Assembly: GCF_041053105.1 (NCBI RefSeq)
Contig: NZ_CP163444.1
Coordinates: 3,534,001-3,598,000, forward strand
Direction: 5' to 3'
DNA length: 64,000 nt
Source of the DNA: Streptomyces sp. R44
GTDB taxonomy: Bacteria; Actinomycetota; Actinomycetes; Streptomycetales; Streptomycetaceae
The translations under genes and the position numbers were made by a program. Below the pieces are notes generated by a model. That model worked only from the letters and a program-made list of their open reading frames with translations, was not told the origin of the DNA and did no database searches. Below, piece after piece: positions 58,354 through 64,000 of the stretch (position 1 is the first letter of the stretch; each line of letters opens with the position of its first letter).

Positions 58354-60909
58354 CTACAGCAGACCGTCCCACATCTGCTCAAGGAGCACCGACCACCAGT
58401 TCTCCGGCGACGACAGCGCCGCCGGGTCCAGCATCGCCAACTGCGCCTGGAAATCGACCGTCCAACGGCCCGCCTGCTCCGGGTTCAACCCGAACCGCAG
58501 CCGCCACATCCGCCCGAGCAGCGCCATCGACCGCGTGAACTCCGGCAGCCCCGTGTTCACGAACTGCGGCGGCACCGACTGCCCGCCAGGACCGGCCTCC
58601 ACCGGCACCGCCACGATGTGCGCGGTCCCGTACTGGACACAGACCGCCCGGCCGAAGTCCGAACCGAGCACCAGATACGAACTCGCGTCCGGCGCCGCCG
58701 GCACCTGCCGCTGCGCCGCCAGCTCCGCCAGCGTCGGCACCACCGGAATCGCCGGCTGCGCCCAGAAGAACGGCCCGAAGTCCGCCGGAAGCCCCGCCCA
58801 CACCAGCGTGCGCGCCACGACCTCCGGCACACCCTGCCGGGACACCGCCCGCTGGTCGAAACGGAGGATCCCCGGACCGAACGCACCCGCCAGCTCCTGC
58901 GCGATCCCCTCCGGGGGAATCGGCGGCGCCGGCTGCACCTGCGGCAGCGGCGCCCGCACCGGAGCCGGACGCGCCGGCCCGTCCGCGACCTGATGCAACT
59001 CACCCTGATGGGTCAGGAGTTGCCGCATGCCCTGCTGACGGCCCGCGTGATCACGGCCGTACGGGGCGATGCTCGTGATCCGCGCCTGCGGCCACGTCTC
59101 CCGGATCATCCGCGCACAGTAACCACCCGGCAGCTCACAGGACTCCAGCTCCGTGTGGAGTTCCAGCACCTGCTGCGGCGGCACGTTCATCGCCCGCAGC
59201 TCGTGCAGGATCTGCCACTCCGGATGCGGAGTACCCGGCGCCGAACGCCGGATGATCTGCGCCTCGGAACCGTCCGGCGCCCGGTAACGCAGCACCGCCT
59301 GATAGCCGGGCCCGACCGTCGGCTGACCCGTCGGCTGCGGATAGCCGTACGCCGGCGGCACGGGCGCCCCGGGCACGGGACCCGGCGCGGGCGGCGGCGT
59401 GTGCCCGCCCACCGGCGGCGCCGGAGCGGGCGGAGGCGGCGGAGCCCCCGGACCACCCAGACCCCCCGGACCGGGATGCGCCAGCATCGTCGCCGCGTGC
59501 GCCACACCACCCGGAGGCGTACCGCCACCCGGCACACCCGGCGGCGGCGGGGGCGGCGGAGGCGCGCCCGGGCCACCCTGGTTCGGATGCGCCAGCATCG
59601 TCGCCGCGTGATGCACCGGCTGCGGCGGCGTCACGGGACCCGGTGCGGCCGGCGCGGGCGGCGGACCGGGCGGACCCGGCTGCGCCGACGGCTGCGGGCC
59701 GTCGGGCCCGAGCTGCGACACCAGCTGCGTCGGGATGTACGCGTTGGAGCCCTGCGAAGCACCCGGCACACCCGGGGCCCCCGGCGGCGGAGGCGGCGTC
59801 GGACCCCGCCCGGCCTTCGGCGGCAGCGCGGCCTTGCGCGTCGCGGCGTCCGCGATGTCCCCGGCACCCGGCGCCGAGGGCGCGGGCGGCGGAGGCGTAC
59901 CCGGAACGGCCGGAGCCGGAGCCGGGGCCGGAGCCGGAGCCGGGGCCGGAGCCGGAGCCTGAGCCGGAGAAGGCTGGGGGGCGGGCGCCGGCGGCACCGC
60001 ACCCGGGGCCGGTGCGGCCGGGTCGAGGCGAGGGGCGATCGCCGTCGGGGGCAGCGCACTGCCCCCCTTCATCAGCGCGGTCGGCGCGTCCGCGCCCACC
60101 ACCGGCGGCGGGGTGTCCTCGTCGTCCGTCCCCGACAGCGGCGGAGCGAAGACGGTCGCGGGCAGCGGCACCGCCCCGTCCGCACCCCCGGAACTCGCAT
60201 TGGCGTCCGCCCACGGGCTACTCGGCGCAGGGGCAGGGGCAGGAGCGGGAGCGGGAGCCGGAGCAGGGGTCGCGGGCTTCGCCGGTACGCCGTCCATCGC
60301 CGTCGGCTCGTACGCGTCGGCCTGCGGCGCCGGAACACGCTCGGCAGCCGCAACCGGCTCCGTAGCGGCCTCCGAAGAAGACGAAGCAGCAGAAGACGCA
60401 GAAGAAGAGGAAGAAGCAGAGGAAGCCGACGAAGCCACCGAAGCCGACGGCGTCACCGCCCCCACCCCGTCCGACGCGTCGTCCACCGACGCCGACGCAC
60501 CCCCGCTCTCCTGCGAGGCGTGCGACTCCTCCCGCGGCAGACCGATCTTGTCCGCCGCATCCTGCAACCACTCCGGCGGACTCAACAGGAACGACGTCTG
60601 GTTCAGATCGATCCGCGCCGCCGGCACCGCCGCCTGCGCCGGAACCTCCTCCGTCGCCCCGTACTCCTCCTCGTACCGCCGGATCACCTCACCCACCGGC
60701 AACCCCGGCCACAACGTCGCCTCACCACTGCGCGCGATCACCAGACGCTGACGCCCGCCGTCCGACGTAGGACCACCCTCACGGTCCTCCGCCCACACCA
60801 CGAACCCCAGCTCGAACTCCCGCACCCGCACCTCACGGTGCTGATACGACGGCAGGTCGCCGTTGATCCACTCCTCGGCGCGCTCCTGCGCCTGCGCGAA
60901 CGTCACCAC
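58354..60909 (-). CDS. Deaminase-like domain fused to SUKH-4, with Pro/Ala-rich linker
   Basis: 851 residues. An N-terminal domain of about 100 residues (FAQAQERAEEWINGDLPSYQ) and a Ser/Pro/Ala/Gly linker of about 430 residues with PAPAPA and TMLAHP repeats. Then a zinc-deaminase-like core, HPEWQILHELRAMNVPPQQV (His 562) and CELPGGYC (Cys 591, Cys 598), similar to XOO_2897-type deaminases. Then SUKH-4 to the end (AQPAIPVVPTLAELAAQRQV, SYLVLGSDFGRAVCVQYG). GTG 60909 overlaps the SMI1 gene stop region. No signal peptide. Toxin and immunity modules in one protein is the inference. Confidence 0.8.
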   Translation of the reverse strand: MVTFAQAQERAEEWINGDLPSYQHREVRVREFELGFVVWAEDREGGPTSDGGRQRLVIARSGEATLWPGLPVGEVIRRYEEEYGATEEVPAQAAVPAARIDLNQTSFLLSPPEWLQDAADKIGLPREESHASQESGGASASVDDASDGVGAVTPSASVASSASSASSSSSASSAASSSSEAATEPVAAAERVPAPQADAYEPTAMDGVPAKPATPAPAPAPAPAPAPAPSSPWADANASSGGADGAVPLPATVFAPPLSGTDDEDTPPPVVGADAPTALMKGGSALPPTAIAPRLDPAAPAPGAVPPAPAPQPSPAQAPAPAPAPAPAPAPAPAVPGTPPPPAPSAPGAGDIADAATRKAALPPKAGRGPTPPPPPGAPGVPGASQGSNAYIPTQLVSQLGPDGPQPSAQPGPPGPPPAPAAPGPVTPPQPVHHAATMLAHPNQGGPGAPPPPPPPPGVPGGGTPPGGVAHAATMLAHPGPGGLGGPGAPPPPPAPAPPVGGHTPPPAPGPVPGAPVPPAYGYPQPTGQPTVGPGYQAVLRYRAPDGSEAQIIRRSAPGTPHPEWQILHELRAMNVPPQQVLELHTELESCELPGGYCARMIRETWPQARITSIAPYGRDHAGRQQGMRQLLTHQGELHQVADGPARPAPVRAPLPQVQPAPPIPPEGIAQELAGAFGPGILRFDQRAVSRQGVPEVVARTLVWAGLPADFGPFFWAQPAIPVVPTLAELAAQRQVPAAPDASSYLVLGSDFGRAVCVQYGTAHIVAVPVEAGPGGQSVPPQFVNTGLPEFTRSMALLGRMWRLRFGLNPEQAGRWTVDFQAQLAMLDPAALSSPENWWSVLLEQMWDGLL

Positions 60910-60916
60910 AGCCAGC

Positions 60917-61915
60917 TCACTCCCCCACCGGGACCACGGGAACGGCACGCGCGAAGCCGCCGTCCACCATCAGATTCGCCACCGTCTCCAGCTCCGGCGG
61001 ATTACCCGCCAGACGCCCGAGGAACGCGTCGAAGTCCGCCCCACAGGGCAGCAACAGCCGCTCCACCCGCTCGTTCACCGTCCAGCCGGCCGCCACCTCG
61101 CCGGAATCCCGCGCATCGTCGTACGCGCAGAACCACACCGAACCGACCGCCGCACCCCGCACCTTCAGAGCGATCAGACCACCCTGGACGAACGCCACGC
61201 CCAGATAATCCTTCGTCAGATGGTCACGCAGACACTTGTTGACATAGACGAGGTCATTGACCCCCGCCTCCTCCCGCACCGTGAAGAACGGCTGGTCCAC
61301 CAGAAGCCCCAGCTCCGCGTCGAGCGCCGCCCCCACCGGAGCACACCCGCCCGCCGCCTTCAGAAACGTCCGGTACGCCCCCGGCAGCCGGTAGCCGAGA
61401 TCCTCCTCGACCCCCTGCAGCTGCTGCTCCGACACCGACACCAGACCCTTCGGCAGCCCGAAGTGCACCGGCCGCGTCTCCTGCAGCGGACGCGTCCCCC
61501 GCTTCGACTGGTCCACCGCAGCCGTCGCCACCCCGCCGTGATGACGCAACAGCGCCTTCACCTCGACCGGGACCAGCTCCATCCGCCGCGACCGCGCCAC
61601 GTGATGCCACGTCCAGCCGTGCGGCGTCGCCACCGACGGAATCTGGTCCCACAGCTCATGCCCCGTCGCCGCCATCGCCGCGTTCGCCGACACGTAGTCC
61701 GTCAACCGCAGCTCGTCGACACCGAAACCCTCCGGCGGATCCGCGATCTCCGCCGCCGCACGCGCATACGGCGAGAAATCCGGAAAACCGTGCTCGTCCA
61801 CCCGTACCCCTCTAGGGTGACGGGACGCACGCACCGGATCCGGAAAATGCACGACCTGCCCGGCGTAGGCCGCGTTCGGTGGCGCGGTGTCCTGCCCGAG
61901 CCGACCTGTCGTCAT
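60917..61915 (-). CDS. SMI1/KNR4 family (SUKH) protein
   Basis: 332 residues. A Pro-rich start (TTGRLGQDTAPPNAAYAGQV), then a domain starting VEEDLGYRLPGAYRTFLKAA with GGC and VNDLVYVNKCLRDHLTKDYL: a SUKH fold. SUKH proteins bind and neutralise toxins. ATG 61915. Directly upstream of the deaminase/SUKH-4 gene on the same strand, the two starts and stops being 7 bp apart, so one operon. Confidence 0.85.
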   Translation of the reverse strand: MTTGRLGQDTAPPNAAYAGQVVHFPDPVRASRHPRGVRVDEHGFPDFSPYARAAAEIADPPEGFGVDELRLTDYVSANAAMAATGHELWDQIPSVATPHGWTWHHVARSRRMELVPVEVKALLRHHGGVATAAVDQSKRGTRPLQETRPVHFGLPKGLVSVSEQQLQGVEEDLGYRLPGAYRTFLKAAGGCAPVGAALDAELGLLVDQPFFTVREEAGVNDLVYVNKCLRDHLTKDYLGVAFVQGGLIALKVRGAAVGSVWFCAYDDARDSGEVAAGWTVNERVERLLLPCGADFDAFLGRLAGNPPELETVANLMVDGGFARAVPVVPVGE

Positions 61916-62187
61916 GGCGGTTGCCCCCTGCATGGCGTCACTGACTGCTGCTACCGGCTGATTCCGCACAGCCTGATTCCGCACAGCCTATGCGCTGCCA
62001 CAAGAGCCCGAACCGGACCCGAACCGACGACCACCGACCGTGACCAACTGTCACGACGCCATGACAGCCACACCATGATTCCGACACACCGAAGCGCCGT
62101 TTCGCCGCCCCAGCTTCCCCATATGGCTCCCTATTTGGCAGGCTGTCCACGCAACTCGGGGGATTGCAGGAGGGGAAGACCAGCACC

Positions 62188-62700
62188 ATGCACACAGCAA
62201 CAACGCCCACACAGGGTGACCCACGCCTCAACTGGAGCAGCAGCGCCGAGGCCGGCCGCGCACCCTTACTGCATCACCGCCGCGACGGAATCCTCCCCAC
62301 CGTAGGAGCCGCACTCTCCGTCCGCGGCGAAACCCTCACGTGCACCGCCGGCCGCGGCGACCGGCCCCCCGTCCTGCACGCCCTCGTCCAGGACTTCCTC
62401 GACACCCTCACCAGCAGCCAGCGGGAACGCTTCACCGGACGATGTCCCGAAGCGATCCTCCTCTCCCGGCACCTCACCGCCACCGAGAACGGCCGCTCCA
62501 AACGCGCCCAGCGCAAGCCACTCACCCACAGCGAGGCCCGCCGCTCCCTCAAGCACGCCAAGCTCACCGCCCGACGCATCCGCGAGGACGGCGACCCGCT
62601 CCACGGCAGCTACGCCGCACCCTGCCGCTCCTGCACGGCGATGCTCGCCCACTTCGGCGTCCGCACCGTCGACCCCACCACGCCTGTCGAGAACGGCTGA
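62188..62700 (+). CDS. YwqJ-like putative deaminase
   Basis: 170 residues. RCPEAILLSRHL (CxE-type metal motif) and APCRSCTAMLAHFGV (PCxxC) match YwqJ-family deaminases of polymorphic toxins. No signal peptide. ATG 62188 has GGAGGGG about 10 bases upstream; a start at 62164 is also possible. Divergent from the SUKH operon, followed 10 bp later by a SUKH-3 gene. In other bacteria YwqJ domains are toxin warheads at the C-terminus of secreted proteins. Confidence 0.82.
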   Translation: MHTATTPTQGDPRLNWSSSAEAGRAPLLHHRRDGILPTVGAALSVRGETLTCTAGRGDRPPVLHALVQDFLDTLTSSQRERFTGRCPEAILLSRHLTATENGRSKRAQRKPLTHSEARRSLKHAKLTARRIREDGDPLHGSYAAPCRSCTAMLAHFGVRTVDPTTPVENG

Positions 62701-62710
62701 CCGCACCCCC

Positions 62711-63211
62711 ATGCCCGACCACCTCAGCACCACCCGCTTCCCGGTCAACGTCGACGCCGCCCTCCGCGAAGCCGGCTGGCAGCCCGGCCGCTGGGACATC
62801 AAGCTCGCCGAAGAATGGGCCGACACCCTGCGCGCCCACATCTCCCCCGCCGGCCACCGGCACAGCGTCTTCCCCGCCGCCGTCGAAGCCTGGGCCGAAT
62901 TCGGCGGCCTCCGCATCACCGCACCCGGCCACGGCCGGCAGATAGCACCCGCCGCCGTCCGCTTCGACCCCCTCGCCGGACTCCACCTCTCCCGCACCCT
63001 CGCCGACCTCGGCCGCGCCCTCGACACCGAACTCGCCCCACTCGGCGAGGAGGGCGACCAGCAGGCCGTCCTCGCCATGGACATCGAAGGCCGCGTCTAC
63101 AGCCTCGACCACGCGGGCGACTGGTACCTCGGCAAGGACATCGACGCCGCACTGTCGACCCTCATCACCGGCGCCCAGCCGACCCGCCTCACGGCGGGCC
63201 AGGACCGGTAG
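62711..63211 (+). CDS. SUKH-3 domain protein
   Basis: 166 residues: STTRFPVNVDAALREAGWQP, LAEEWADTLRAHISPAG, VFPAAVEAWAEFGGLRITAP, LAMDIEGRVYSLDHAGDWYL. This is the SUKH-3 fold, an immunity protein family. ATG 62711 starts 11 bp after the YwqJ-like stop, so likely co-transcribed; it would neutralise the deaminase if that is a toxin. Confidence 0.87.
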   Translation: MPDHLSTTRFPVNVDAALREAGWQPGRWDIKLAEEWADTLRAHISPAGHRHSVFPAAVEAWAEFGGLRITAPGHGRQIAPAAVRFDPLAGLHLSRTLADLGRALDTELAPLGEEGDQQAVLAMDIEGRVYSLDHAGDWYLGKDIDAALSTLITGAQPTRLTAGQDR

Positions 63212-63227
63212 GCGAGGGCGGCAGAAC

Positions 63228-64000
63228 CTACGACGCGGCACCCGTCGGCAGCACCGCCGACACCCTGAAACCACCCGCGTCCGTCGGCCCCGACACGAAC
63301 ACACCCCCCAGCCGCAGCACCCGCTCCCGCATGCCCACCAGACCGTTCCCGCCGCTCGGCAGCCCCACATCCGCCACCGCCGCGTCCGACGGCCCGTTCT
63401 CCACCTGCATCGCGACCTCCACGTCCCGATGCGCCAGACGCACCACGACCTTCGCACCCGCCGCATGCTTGTGGACGTTCGTCAACGCCTCCTGCACCAC
63501 CCGGTACGCCGTCCGCTCCACCTCAGGGGCATACGGACGCGCCGCACCGATCACCAACAGCTCCACGGCCGCCCCCGCCAACCGCGACTGCTCGCACAAC
63601 GCCTCCAGAGCGTCCAGACACGGCCCGTCATCCGCCGCCGCCTCCGCCGCCGCGGCCGCAGCCCGCCCCACAGCCGCCAGGGGCACAGCCGCCGGCGCCA
63701 CCGGAGCGGCATGACCGGCCCCCTCCCGCAGCACCCCCAACATCTCCCGCAACTCCGTCAGAGCCTGCCGCCCCATATCCCCCACCAGGGCCGCGTTCCG
63801 CACCGCCTTCTGCGGATCCTTCAACGCCACCGCCTGCAACGCCGCCGCATGCACCACCATCAGCGACACCCGGTGCGCCACCACGTCATGCATCTCCCGG
63901 GCGATCCGCGTCCGCTCCTCCTGCCGCGCCCACTGCGCCCGCTGCTCCGCCCGGTCCGCCAGCAGCGACAGCTCCTGCTCCAGCGAGTCCGCCCGCTCAC
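63228..64000 (-). CDS. Sensor histidine kinase, NarL-type (N-terminus outside window)
   Basis: At least 257 residues visible. HisKA_3 dimerisation helix with H-box EMHDVVAHRVSLMVVHAAAL, then the ATPase: N-box VVQEALTNVHKHAAGAKVVV, G-box GGNGLVGMRERVLRLGGV. The stop is at 63228. The membrane and sensor part and the response regulator gene would lie beyond 64000. This class phosphorylates a LuxR-type regulator; signal unknown. Convergent with the SUKH-3 gene. Confidence 0.93.
   Translation of the reverse strand, partial: ERADSLEQELSLLADRAEQRAQWARQEERTRIAREMHDVVAHRVSLMVVHAAALQAVALKDPQKAVRNAALVGDMGRQALTELREMLGVLREGAGHAAPVAPAAVPLAAVGRAAAAAAEAAADDGPCLDALEALCEQSRLAGAAVELLVIGAARPYAPEVERTAYRVVQEALTNVHKHAAGAKVVVRLAHRDVEVAMQVENGPSDAAVADVGLPSGGNGLVGMRERVLRLGGVFVSGPTDAGGFRVSAVLPTGAAS

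Noticed and set aside
57403..61242. Long + strand Arg/Ser/Ala-rich frame
   Set aside because: Antisense to the coiled-coil and deaminase/SUKH-4 genes; produced by their repetitive GC-rich codons.
1..64000. Secondary-metabolite gene cluster
   Set aside because: One P450 and several MFS/ABC exporters are present, but no synthase, NRPS, terpene or RiPP core genes appear.

Overview
The window is high-GC actinobacterial DNA with strong G/C bias at third codon positions. Family content points to Streptomyces or a close relative: an SCO6745-family protein, XRE-DUF397 pair, LppU/SCO3897-like protein, HelR, and the long coiled-coil 'cellulose-binding' protein. Most genes overlap by ATGA or GTGA in short operons. 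No rRNA or tRNA gene was seen. The species cannot be named from this sequence.

Layout. 1-13.8 kb: end of a cytochrome P450, divergent flavohemoprotein, MazG, SurA-like lipoprotein, YfhO membrane protein, several GNAT acetyltransferases, an AraC regulator chained to a 15-codon micro-ORF and a GNAT, a PadR-DUF1700 pair, a VapBC-like pair and a frameshifted HTH/zinc-ribbon gene. 14-25 kb: VOC protein, the RNA-polymerase motor helR with a perfect palindrome (rifamycin-associated element) upstream, an ECF sigma operon, Ser/Thr kinase, an N-6 methylase-like protein and two envelope proteins. 26.1-33.1 kb: an HNH-family lipoprotein gene cut in two by a 6.3-kb Tn554-like element. The element carries two tyrosine recombinases, a TnpC-like protein, a repeat protein and an intact homologue of the gene it interrupts. 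33-43.5 kb: SCO6745/TetR pair, SGNH hydrolase, mfd and an ABC exporter. 43.6-57.3 kb: MFS exporters, IS5-family remains and one near-complete IS5-family copy, an XRE-DUF397 pair facing an anti-sigma-like ATPase, an FG-GAP protein, an ArsR-type regulator, DUF1963, VOC and CGNR proteins. 57.3-64 kb: coiled-coil protein, a locus of two deaminase-fold proteins with three SUKH modules, and the end of a sensor histidine kinase.

The most unusual feature is the split HNH gene. Both junctions read CGCGGGT, and removing the insert restores one continuous frame. The inserted element ends in GTTATCT/AGATAAC and in a 13-bp subterminal inverted repeat, and it brings a recoded paralogue of the disrupted gene. 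Second is the deaminase/SUKH locus, where a deaminase-like core and a SUKH-4 domain sit in one polypeptide.

Limits: start codons were chosen by eye from frame, ribosome-binding sites and remembered family ends. Family names are recognised from motifs, not from a search.
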